From: Candidatus Saccharimonadota bacterium
GTDB taxonomy: Bacteria > Patescibacteriota > Saccharimonadia > Saccharimonadales > Saccharimonadaceae
Direction: 5' to 3'
Length of the DNA: 15,971 bases
Assembly (NCBI GenBank): GCA_016199685.1
Contig: JACQGD010000081.1
Span: 1-15,971 of the forward strand
Below the pieces are notes generated by a model. That model was not told where the DNA came from. It did no database searches and saw only the letters and a list, made by a program, of their open reading frames with translations. Below are positions 5,570 to 12,234 of the stretch, piece by piece. The first letter of the stretch is position 1. Every line of letters begins with the position of its first letter. A program made the position numbers and the translations under genes.

Positions 5570-5578
5570 TGGTATGCT
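5570..5578 (+). promoter_or_regulatory. Extended -10 promoter of the 5585 gene, apparently leaderless
   Basis: TGGTATGCT is an extended -10: TGn, then TATGCT at 5573-5578. The hexamer ends 6 nt before the ATG at 5585, which would place the transcription start on the start codon. No Shine-Dalgarno is present at a usable distance. The in-frame GTG at 5567 lies upstream of the -10 and is therefore unlikely to be the start. Confidence 0.55.
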
Positions 5579-5584
5579 TTTTTT

Positions 5585-6241
5585 ATGAATTATAGCAATA
5601 AAAAGATTTTGTTTGGTACTGTGTTTGCTGTGTTACTCGTTGTTCTTACTGTTGGTGGAATGAGTGTCTATACCTTGTTCAAGACAAACACTACAGTAGG
5701 TGAGGCGGATCGCATAAATAAAAATACACCAATGTTTGTATTTGATAAAAGTACCATGCCAGGCTGGTATTCTGGAGGGAATAATTGGGTTGATGCCAGT
5801 AGCTTCACGGGTGACCAAGCGGCAAAAGATGATCTGCCTGTCGCCGATATATCACTTCATCAGTGTAAAGATCTCAAAAAGTGCGATAGTTCGAAAGATA
5901 TGATCGGGGGCAACTGTTTCGCTATGCTATCTTATAGAAAGTATCCAGTCGAACCGGAAGCCGCTGTTTCTAAAAAACTTAAAAATAACACTCAATTCGG
6001 AGATATGGTCGTGCGGGAAGTGGGCGTCAAGAAGCTTTCTCTTAGAACATCAGAGGGCGATAGAAGGTATGACTTGCATCAATATGATTATGAAGCTAAG
6101 GGCGATAACTCGATGATGCGCGGCAATGCACTCGGATTTGTATCACTCGGCGATGCGCACGTAGAAGTCCAAACCGTATGTACAGAAGCAAGTCAACTTG
6201 ACGATGCACTCCCTGTATTGAGTTCAGTTAGTTTGCGCTAA
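5585..6241 (+). CDS. Membrane-anchored extracytoplasmic protein, unrecognised
   Basis: I do not recognise this 218-residue protein. A short basic N-terminus (MNYSNKK) is followed by one hydrophobic segment (about 8-32), which could be an anchor or uncleaved signal. The remaining 185 residues would lie outside the membrane. They contain four cysteines, three of them clustered (HQCKDLKKC and GGNCFAM) and one near the C-terminus (QTVCTEA), which suggests up to two disulfides. The open frame begins at GTG 5567, but ATG 5585 is chosen because of the -10 box directly upstream and because the basic-then-hydrophobic pattern starts there. It heads a run of three exported proteins on the same strand leading to the pilus operon. 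A pilus accessory or surface role is only guilt by location. Confidence 0.75.
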   Translation: MNYSNKKILFGTVFAVLLVVLTVGGMSVYTLFKTNTTVGEADRINKNTPMFVFDKSTMPGWYSGGNNWVDASSFTGDQAAKDDLPVADISLHQCKDLKKCDSSKDMIGGNCFAMLSYRKYPVEPEAAVSKKLKNNTQFGDMVVREVGVKKLSLRTSEGDRRYDLHQYDYEAKGDNSMMRGNALGFVSLGDAHVEVQTVCTEASQLDDALPVLSSVSLR

Positions 6242-6289
6242 AGATAAACATTCAAGAGCGTATTGTTTGTTCGCTTACATTAGTATTGT

Positions 6290-6310
6290 AAGGAGGTGTC
6301 TATGATATAA
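6290..6310 (+). other. Perfect Shine-Dalgarno with a two-codon ORF (ATG ATA TAA)
   Basis: AAGGAGGTG (6290-6298) is a 9-base match to the usual anti-Shine-Dalgarno. It lies 3 nt before ATG ATA TAA (6302-6310). A second mini-ORF, ATG ACA TTA TGA (6313-6324), has its stop overlapping the ATG of the large gene at 6321. On a read-through transcript from the upstream gene, ribosomes would load here and could pass to 6321 by termination and reinitiation. No peptide product is proposed. Confidence 0.4.
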
Positions 6311-6311
6311 T
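6303..6311 (+). promoter_or_regulatory. Extended -10 promoter of the large surface-protein gene
   Basis: TGATATAAT is a consensus extended -10, with TATAAT at 6306-6311. It ends 9 nt before the ATG at 6321, so the transcript would start about 2 or 3 nt before the start codon and exclude the Shine-Dalgarno at 6290. No good -35 is found at 16-18 nt, which extended -10 promoters tolerate. Confidence 0.6.
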
Positions 6312-6320
6312 CATGACATT

Positions 6321-8369
6321 ATGAAAACGTTTATGCTTCCTTCCGGTATTCACAAGACTCTTTCAGAGAGGCTATTGATAGTTGCGCAGTACAGTGTAGC
6401 CGTGATTGCGATCGCTGGAGTTGGAAATTTGCTTATATCACACACCGCTTCCGCAACATTTTTTGCAGCTCGTGGTGAAGCACTTGTCTCAGGCATGGAT
6501 CGATCGACGGGTCAGCAAAAGAATCTTACGAAGGTTATTTATTCATATCCTGGAGATGTTGTTCAGTTTCGCTCATCAGTTTGGAATGGTGGTGATATTG
6601 GATATACGACAGATGTCATTATTAAAAACCGTTATTTCGACGGTACTGACTCGACGGGAACAACTTTGAAGCCACATGCTTTAACGGTCAAAAATGTGCG
6701 ATATACCGATAGGTTGTGGGAAGAGCCACTTATTATTCTAGGTGCCTCGCTCATTTATCAGTTTGGCTATGGTCAGTCAGTACAACACTGGAATACACCT
6801 GCGGTAACATTAAGTGGGCCAGGGTCTGATGTTCCGGGTAATCGCTTCTGTCAATACCCGACGGTGAGTGTTGGTGGGTATAATATTATTCCATGGCCAG
6901 GGGCGTACCCAGGTATTCCTTTTATACCGTATGGTCCGGTGTCATTCAAGAATAATATGGCATGTGCTGAAATTGCCTATAATTATAATTTAATGCCAAC
7001 GATTACACTCAATAACGGCGGAGAAGTGCGGGTAGGAAAAGTCCCTGAAGTGACGCCAAAAGTGAACCAAGGTCCACTTGCTGGCGGAAACCCTACATAT
7101 ACTAAAGACACACAGTGGCAGATTACGAAAGTCGTTTTGAAGGCCGACGGTACTAAACCTAACCCCGATGGCGGCATAAGTAATCAAGTGCCATGCAACG
7201 GCAATGCCGCGGCATACTTTAAGCCACGAGCGGGCGGCAACACTGGCATAGCTTGTGAAATTGTGGCTCAAAGCGGGACGAGAAATGCAACAAAAAATAC
7301 AATATTCAATGCTGACGGTACATTCAGGTCGGGTAGTTCATTGCCAGCCTCTCTTCCACCGGTTACTGGCTTGCAAGATGATCAAATAGTTTGCTATGCA
7401 TTGTCGGTCAATACCTACGCACCGTATATATCGACAGCAGTCGTATGGCGTCATTCGCCTCTCGTCTGTAATTCATCTGCAGTGAGTAAGCTTCCGAAGG
7501 TGCAAGTGCAGGGCAATGATGTTCGCGTCGGTGGTAAGATTGCTACATCGCTTTCAGTCGCTACGGTAGCGAGCACGGCAAAGATATTTGGAAGCTGGGG
7601 TGAATATGCATCGCTCTCTGCCGGTGCATCGACTGGATTTGCAACGGCATCAGGTCTTGCTGGAGGCGTTGCCGAAGGGTCACCACAAGCCTCTTGGAGT
7701 AAGCTGACATTTGCTAATACTCTAGGGACGTTCGGGTCATTTGCATCAGCGAGTTCATTTACGAATACTAAAAAAATCGGTGAATACCTGAATCGAAACA
7801 CGCAAGGCGTACCAGGTTCACAGGTCTCGATAGATCTCGCTGCACTGACTGGTAGTAATAAACCATACGTCATTAGTAATGGCGCTACGCCTGTGGAGAT
7901 ACGCGGAGGCACTATACCAAAAGGCAAGACGGTGATTATTATTGCTACCGGTAAGGTAATTCTTAAAAATGATATTCGATATACGACCGACTCGCTTGCT
8001 TCGATAAAAGATATTCCCCAGGTAGTGATAATTGCGAAAGATATCTCGATTGCTGAAGAAGTAAAGAATGTTGATGCCTGGCTAATTGCAAACGCAACAG
8101 ATGGCACGATCGATACATGCGCTCCACGACAAGCCTCTGATCGGAACTTAACAGTAAATGTCTGCAAGGACCAGCTACAGGTTAACGGTCCGGTTCTAAC
8201 AGGCAAGCTTCTGCTTAACCGCACTGCTGGCTCTGACAGTAGCGACCCAGGTGCGCCTGCTGAAGTGTTTAACGGCAGGGCTGATGCCTATCTATGGGCA
8301 ATGCAGTATGACTCGAACGGTCGCCGCGCACTGACGACGCATCAAATCGAGTTACCTCCAAAATTCTAA
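6321..8369 (+). CDS. Large secreted surface protein, TM7-type C-terminal domain
   Basis: This 682-residue protein has an N-terminal export signal: basic and amphipathic residues to 17, a hydrophobic core (about 18-39), and SHTASA with likely cleavage after Ala45. No other membrane segment and no LPxTG sorting motif is seen, so it is secreted or held non-covalently. Residues about 50-400 look like beta-rich extracellular repeats with few cysteines. The stretch around 420-470 is rich in Ala, Ser and Gly (IFGSWGEYASL, then ASGLAGG). The last 150 residues are beta-helix-like (IPKGKTVIIIATGKVIL, NVDAWLIANATDGTI, LQVNGPVLTGKLLLNRTAGS) and end in ELPPKF. From memory, this tail recurs in secreted proteins of Saccharibacteria; I cannot confirm that here. 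Function is unknown, and an adhesin or cell-surface layer component is plausible. It starts directly after a strong -10 box. Confidence 0.8.
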   Translation: MKTFMLPSGIHKTLSERLLIVAQYSVAVIAIAGVGNLLISHTASATFFAARGEALVSGMDRSTGQQKNLTKVIYSYPGDVVQFRSSVWNGGDIGYTTDVIIKNRYFDGTDSTGTTLKPHALTVKNVRYTDRLWEEPLIILGASLIYQFGYGQSVQHWNTPAVTLSGPGSDVPGNRFCQYPTVSVGGYNIIPWPGAYPGIPFIPYGPVSFKNNMACAEIAYNYNLMPTITLNNGGEVRVGKVPEVTPKVNQGPLAGGNPTYTKDTQWQITKVVLKADGTKPNPDGGISNQVPCNGNAAAYFKPRAGGNTGIACEIVAQSGTRNATKNTIFNADGTFRSGSSLPASLPPVTGLQDDQIVCYALSVNTYAPYISTAVVWRHSPLVCNSSAVSKLPKVQVQGNDVRVGGKIATSLSVATVASTAKIFGSWGEYASLSAGASTGFATASGLAGGVAEGSPQASWSKLTFANTLGTFGSFASASSFTNTKKIGEYLNRNTQGVPGSQVSIDLAALTGSNKPYVISNGATPVEIRGGTIPKGKTVIIIATGKVILKNDIRYTTDSLASIKDIPQVVIIAKDISIAEEVKNVDAWLIANATDGTIDTCAPRQASDRNLTVNVCKDQLQVNGPVLTGKLLLNRTAGSDSSDPGAPAEVFNGRADAYLWAMQYDSNGRRALTTHQIELPPKF

Positions 8370-8396
8370 TAGTAAATAAACAGGAATATACTACTC

Positions 8397-9323
8397 ATGG
8401 AAGACACGACACAAAAACAGCCAACCCCAACCCGCACTTTCCGTCGAAAAACAGTGATCATCGGGATAGCAGCGATACTAGCTGTTGTTGGGGTAAGCGT
8501 GGCTGCGATTGTTACGTATACGATACACAATTCACCGCAAAAAATACTCACCGATAGTATTGTCAACAGCATCGGTGTTGAGAAGTCTACCTATACGATT
8601 AGTTATACGAAAGCTTCGGGTGAAACTGGACTGAAAAGTGCAACGCTGAAAGGTTCGTATGAAAAAAATAAGGGCTATGCCGCCGATGCAGCTGCCTCAT
8701 TTGGTCAAGGTGACTACCAAGTGGCAGTCAAAGGCAAAGTTGCTCTCGACCGATCAGCAAAAGCATATTACATCTATGAAACTGTCGATGACGGACAAAT
8801 TGTTAATCAGGCATACCGTATGAATGCCGATACGCAACAAGCTGTGCAGGATAATTTTAAAGCAAAATGGACGGTTACTAGTATTGATACGATCGGACAG
8901 GGGAGCTCATGTGTCGTAGGTTTGCTCCAGAAAGCTCAGAATGATCCATCGCTGGTACGAACGCTTATGCAGGCGATGACTGTATCGAACGCTGTTGACA
9001 TACATACCGATTCGTCGTCCCTAGATAGTGCGGTCTATAGTGTAAAAGCGGCTTCTGGTACATTTGTAGATGCGCTAAAAGACACTAAGCAGTATACGCA
9101 GGTAAAAGATTGTGATGCAGGTGCGACTGAGGCAGTTGCCAGTGGATTAAAAAGTGCGGTGTTCCGTTTCGATGTTGACACAAAGCAGCGGCAGATAAAG
9201 AAAATTGACGTTGATTTGAAAGAAGGCGCTGGTACAAGCAAGGTAACAGTGCAGATAACTCCTGATAGCAAAGCCGAGGTCACTATACCAAAGGATGCTA
9301 AGCCTGTTCAGACGGTGCAGTAG
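8397..9323 (+). CDS. Single-pass membrane protein with large external domain, unrecognised
   Basis: I do not recognise this 308-residue protein. A polar N-terminus rich in Thr, Pro and Arg (1-18, ending FRRK) is followed by one membrane segment (about 19-42) and an external domain of about 265 residues. Positive charges before the segment predict the N-terminus inside. The external part alternates short beta-like strands (TYTISYTKAS, ATLKGSYEKN, YQVAVKGKVAL) with polar helices and has two cysteines (SSCVVG and KDCDAG) that could pair. The layout recalls lipid-binding lipoprotein folds of the LppX/LprG kind, but no lipobox is present, so this is a weak comparison. The ATG at 8397 has AGGA at 8382-8385, 11 nt upstream. 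It follows the large surface gene by 27 nt and is probably co-transcribed; a TATACT at 8387-8392 is a possible internal -10. Confidence 0.75.
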   Translation: MEDTTQKQPTPTRTFRRKTVIIGIAAILAVVGVSVAAIVTYTIHNSPQKILTDSIVNSIGVEKSTYTISYTKASGETGLKSATLKGSYEKNKGYAADAAASFGQGDYQVAVKGKVALDRSAKAYYIYETVDDGQIVNQAYRMNADTQQAVQDNFKAKWTVTSIDTIGQGSSCVVGLLQKAQNDPSLVRTLMQAMTVSNAVDIHTDSSSLDSAVYSVKAASGTFVDALKDTKQYTQVKDCDAGATEAVASGLKSAVFRFDVDTKQRQIKKIDVDLKEGAGTSKVTVQITPDSKAEVTIPKDAKPVQTVQ

Positions 9324-9494
9324 CGCGGCAAAGTGATGTGGTAGTACGGTTGCTACCTATGCAAGAACGATAGTGGCAAGTTGAGGTATGATCGAGAGCA
9401 TCTCAGCAACTCGAATGCGTACACAATTACTTCAATTTCGATGCCATCCGCAGTACGTTTATTCGCATTCGTCTGCGTAAGTGTAAAATAGGCT
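9324..9494 (+). other. Hairpin-rich intergenic region before the pilus operon
   Basis: No gene is visible. GGTAGTA (9340-9346) pairs with TGCTACC (9351-9357), including one G-U pair, around a CGGT loop. A looser hairpin built on AGTTG and CAACT occupies about 9379-9411. CGCAG with ACG (9449-9457, one bulge) pairs with CGTCTGCG (9470-9477). The 8-mer CGAATGCG (9412-9419) is complementary to CGCATTCG (9464-9471), an alternative pairing that excludes the third hairpin. None is followed by a T-run. The region could be the 3' end of the upstream transcript or hold a small RNA. Confidence 0.4.
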
Positions 9495-9522
9495 TTGTAA
9501 ACTCAAAACGCTTGTGTATAAT
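9495..9522 (+). promoter_or_regulatory. Promoter of the type IV pilus operon
   Basis: TTGTAA (9495-9500) and the perfect -10 TATAAT (9517-9522) are separated by 16 nt. Transcription would start near 9529, about 4 nt before the chosen pilM ATG at 9533, so the AAGGA at 9524-9528 would not be in the mRNA. An alternative ATG at 9521 overlaps the -10 itself. This is probably the main promoter for the whole pilM-to-pilC operon, because later genes are tightly packed. Confidence 0.6.
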
Positions 9523-9532
9523 GAAGGATAAT

Positions 9533-10576
9533 ATGGCAATTATAAAAAGTGTGGGCGATTTTTTTGGACTAGACATTGGTTCAACGGCAGTTCGTGTCGT
9601 GCAACTGACGAAAAACGGTAATAATGGATGGACTTTGAAGCATTATGGCTATGCTCCAATCGATGCTAAGATCGCGGAAGCAAGTTCTGTTGAGGCGAAG
9701 CGTAAGCTGAGTGAAGTAATCATGACTGTCGTTGGTCAAAGTGGCATAAAAACCAAGACTGTTGCAATTGGCTTGCCATCAAGTAAGACATTTGTAACCG
9801 TTGTAGATATGCCGGTTGTTTCAGATGCTGAACTTCGGAGTGCAATCAAATATCAAATTGATGAGTATATACCTATGGCAAGTGATGAGGCTAAAGTTGA
9901 TTGGGCTGTGCTTGGCCAGTCACTTCACGATCCTTCCCAGCAAGAAGTGCTCCTCGCGAGTACATCGACTGCATATGCAGAAGAACGACTCGAGTTTGTA
10001 GAGAGTTTAGGATTTGATGTTATTGCCGCAGAGCCAGACTCACTTGCGATGATCCGATCTATACTTACACCAGGCGCAAAAGAAGCGCAGGTGCTTGTTG
10101 ATATCGGAGAACTTTCGACGAATGTTGCCATTACCTACGGTGATATGCCCCGCCTCGTTCGAACTATTCCAAACGGACTTTCGACAATGGTTCGTGCTGC
10201 TGTTCAGAATCTTAATATTCAGGATGACCAGGCGCGACAGTTCATCTTGAAGTTTGGCCTCGCTCAGGACAAACTTGAGGGCCAAGTCGTGAATGCACTC
10301 GAAGTAACGCTTGATGGCTTTGCATCTGAGCTTAATAAAACAATCAAGTTCTTCCAGACACGATACCCATCTACTCCTGTTGGCGCAATCCTTCTCTCGG
10401 GATACGCGAGTGAAATTCCTCAATTCGGTCAGTATGTATCGTCAAAGACTTCCATAACTGCAGTCAATGCAACGCCATGGGGGAGGGTGCAAGTACCTGC
10501 TGATGATCAGAAATTAGCATCTGTCAGCGCTGAGTTTGCAACAGTTGTTGGCCTGGCTCAAAGGAGCATAAAGTAA
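9533..10576 (+). CDS. pilM: Type IV pilus assembly ATPase-like protein PilM
   Basis: PilM is an actin-like cytoplasmic protein that binds the N-terminal tail of PilN and forms the base of the pilus alignment complex. This copy has 347 residues from ATG 9533. The first nucleotide-binding motif is FFGLDIGSTAVRVVQL near the N-terminus. VAIGLPSSKTFVTVVDMP and ELRSAIKYQIDEYIPM follow the PilM pattern, VLVDIGELSTNVAITYGD is the second phosphate-binding loop, and AILLSGYASEIPQFGQYV matches the adenosine-binding part. The open frame extends to a TTG at 9512 and an ATG at 9521, but those lie before or within the promoter, and MAIIKSVGDFFGLDIG is a normal PilM start. Its stop overlaps the pilN start by one base. 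Assignment is firm. Confidence 0.93.
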   Translation: MAIIKSVGDFFGLDIGSTAVRVVQLTKNGNNGWTLKHYGYAPIDAKIAEASSVEAKRKLSEVIMTVVGQSGIKTKTVAIGLPSSKTFVTVVDMPVVSDAELRSAIKYQIDEYIPMASDEAKVDWAVLGQSLHDPSQQEVLLASTSTAYAEERLEFVESLGFDVIAAEPDSLAMIRSILTPGAKEAQVLVDIGELSTNVAITYGDMPRLVRTIPNGLSTMVRAAVQNLNIQDDQARQFILKFGLAQDKLEGQVVNALEVTLDGFASELNKTIKFFQTRYPSTPVGAILLSGYASEIPQFGQYVSSKTSITAVNATPWGRVQVPADDQKLASVSAEFATVVGLAQRSIK

Positions 10577-11310
10577 TGGTCGAAATTAACCTTATACCGG
10601 ACGTAAAACAAGAACTACTTAAGGCACAAAGTGCACGCAACTATGTCATAAGTGGTGCGCTCGTCGTTGGCATTGCAGCAATTGTTATTGTTATCGTCCT
10701 TGCCCTTGTTCTCGGTGCACAGACAGTAACGAGCGGTATTATTGACGGCAATATCACGAAATCTAATAAGAAGTTGCAGAACGTGACTGACTTATCTGAT
10801 ACGCTAACGATTCAAAATCAGCTGAGCAAGCTCTCTGAGATGCATAATGGAAAAAATATCGATTCTCGTATTTTTCCTTTGTTAGATGCGATTAATCCAA
10901 GTGCTCCAAATAATGTAACGGTTTCTAACGCAAAAATTGATTCAGATACGAAGACGATCACCATTGAAGGTCAAGCGCCGAATCTTTACGAAGCTGCAGA
11001 AGCATTCAAGAAGACAATTGTCGGTACCACTATTGTCTATCGAAACGAAGATAACAGTGAACAGCGCATTCCACTGGTGAAAGACACGAATGACGTGACG
11101 ACTTCTGACATAAGTGTTGGCGAAGATGCCTCGGGTAAAAAAGTGTTGCGATTCACGTTGAACTTCAAATATCCAGATGAATTGTTTGCGCGATCATCTC
11201 GCAATGCAGTAATTGAAAGTCCAGCACGAAGAAATGTGACTGATTCGTATCTTCGAGTACCACAAAGCCTCTTTAGTGAAAAAGCTACTGGCGTAGAAGG
11301 GGGTCAATAA
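10576..11310 (+). CDS. pilN: Type IV pilus alignment protein PilN
   Basis: PilN spans the membrane once and links cytoplasmic PilM to the PilO heterodimer partner outside. This 244-residue copy opens with VEINLIPD, the conserved INLIP-type motif that docks into PilM. A membrane segment follows (about 25-47), then a coiled-coil-like region and a small ferredoxin-like fold (about 90-150, including TVSNAKIDSDTKTITIEGQAPNLYEAAEAFKK split over several strands). It is longer than many PilN proteins (about 180-200), with an extra C-terminal stretch of about 80 residues. AAGGAG at 10561-10566, inside the end of pilM, sits 9 nt before the ATG. Start and stop overlap pilM by one base, and the next gene begins one base after its stop, so translation is likely coupled. 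Confidence 0.9.
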   Translation: MVEINLIPDVKQELLKAQSARNYVISGALVVGIAAIVIVIVLALVLGAQTVTSGIIDGNITKSNKKLQNVTDLSDTLTIQNQLSKLSEMHNGKNIDSRIFPLLDAINPSAPNNVTVSNAKIDSDTKTITIEGQAPNLYEAAEAFKKTIVGTTIVYRNEDNSEQRIPLVKDTNDVTTSDISVGEDASGKKVLRFTLNFKYPDELFARSSRNAVIESPARRNVTDSYLRVPQSLFSEKATGVEGGQ

Positions 11311-11311
11311 T

Positions 11312-11992
11312 ATGGACGGAAAAAAAGTTTCAGGAATGCGCAAGCGACAACAAATTACCAAAGCTAACCAGATGATGTTTTTGTGGGTAGCGGGTGCGTC
11401 GGTTGTCGTCGGATTTGCCATCGTTATTAGTCTATTCTTAGGACAGCGTATTATTTTCAATAACAAAGTTATTGCCAAGAAAAATGAGACTCAGTCTCGG
11501 CTCGAATCAAATATCGCTGCAGTTCCAGAGCTAGAAAAGAATATTCGTGTGCTCAATACAAACGAAGCCCTTAAATCCGTTCGTCTAAAGGATGATGATC
11601 TTGCGGTGCAGTCAGTGCTTGATGCACTCCCGGCCGATGCGAACGATACTGCACTTGGCTCATCGCTTCAAGCTCGACTTATTAGCGGTGTCAGCGGTGT
11701 GACGCTCGAGACGATGTCTGTAGAGCCTGCAAATAACGCCGAACAAGCGCCAGCTGCAAGTGATGATGGGTTGTTTAGGAATAACTTTACCTTTGCCGTT
11801 TCTGTTGATGCTAACAATACTGATGCGCTTCGTGAAGTACTTCTGCGCGTGGAGCGATCAATTCGTGCCATTAACGTATCGGCGCTGACAGTTGAGGGTC
11901 AAGGCAACAAGCGTTTGTTGACCATCACCGGCTACGCATATTACGAACCAGCAAAAACGATTGAATTAAAGGATGAGGTTGTACGTCCATGA
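11312..11992 (+). CDS. pilO: Type IV pilus alignment protein PilO
   Basis: The position after pilN and the architecture identify this 226-residue protein as PilO: a basic cytoplasmic start (MDGKKVSGMRKRQQ), one membrane segment (about 22-45), a coiled-coil-like stretch (about 50-85, LESNIAAVPELEKNIRVL), then a ferredoxin-like external domain ending near LTITGYAYYEP. PilO pairs with PilN and transmits state changes between motor and pilus. Sequence conservation in this family is poor, so a second PilN-like protein is the alternative. AAGGGGG at 11297-11303 is the ribosome binding site. The stop TGA overlaps the next ATG in an ATGA junction (11989-11992), typical of translational coupling. This TGA also argues against recoding of UGA in this organism. 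Confidence 0.85.
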   Translation: MDGKKVSGMRKRQQITKANQMMFLWVAGASVVVGFAIVISLFLGQRIIFNNKVIAKKNETQSRLESNIAAVPELEKNIRVLNTNEALKSVRLKDDDLAVQSVLDALPADANDTALGSSLQARLISGVSGVTLETMSVEPANNAEQAPAASDDGLFRNNFTFAVSVDANNTDALREVLLRVERSIRAINVSALTVEGQGNKRLLTITGYAYYEPAKTIELKDEVVRP

Positions 11993-12207
11993 AGAAAACA
12001 GACATAGCGGCACTTATTATGATTGCATCACTCAGCGTTTTGTTTGCCTACTTTGTTGCAAACACAGTTCTTGGTAGTCCAAAGCCTGCCGAAGTAAAAG
12101 TGAAAACAGTTGAAAAAATTAGCTCCGAAGTAGTGCAGCCCGATAGTACTGTATTTAACAAAGAGGCGATCAATCCTACGGTAGAGGTGATTATCGGTGA
12201 CCAATAA
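11989..12207 (+). CDS. 72-residue single-pass membrane protein in the PilP position
   Basis: This small protein is unrecognised by sequence. It has a short basic start (MKKTD), one membrane segment (about 6-28) and a 44-residue external tail rich in Val, Lys, Glu and Pro, without cysteines or a lipobox. It overlaps pilO by four bases in an ATGA junction and precedes pilB by 27 nt, so it is certainly part of the operon. In diderm pilus loci the slot after pilO belongs to PilP, a lipoprotein that ties the PilN/PilO complex to the secretin. A secretin is not expected in a monoderm, and this peptide could be a reduced analogue that still contacts PilO. GGATGAGG at 11971-11978 is the likely ribosome binding site. 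Reality of the gene is well supported by the overlap; the role is inference. Confidence 0.72.
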   Translation: MKKTDIAALIMIASLSVLFAYFVANTVLGSPKPAEVKVKTVEKISSEVVQPDSTVFNKEAINPTVEVIIGDQ

Positions 12208-12234
12208 AGACGGCAATAGCTAAGAGGTCTTGTA

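Noticed and set aside
7451..8224. Long minus-strand open frame of 257 codons opposite the large surface gene
   Set aside because: It lies entirely inside the 6321-8369 gene. Its translation is Ser/Thr/Ile-rich without domain features, and no promoter or ribosome binding site precedes it. The plus-strand protein has a signal peptide and a coherent sequence.
9512..9532. Upstream starts for pilM (TTG at 9512, ATG at 9521)
   Set aside because: They lie before or inside the TATAAT box and would add residues not typical of PilM. ATG 9533 gives the usual start.
11989..11992. UGA recoded as glycine, as in SR1 and Gracilibacteria
   Set aside because: pilO ends in TGA exactly at an ATGA overlap with the next gene, and no recognised protein here needs an in-frame TGA to be complete.
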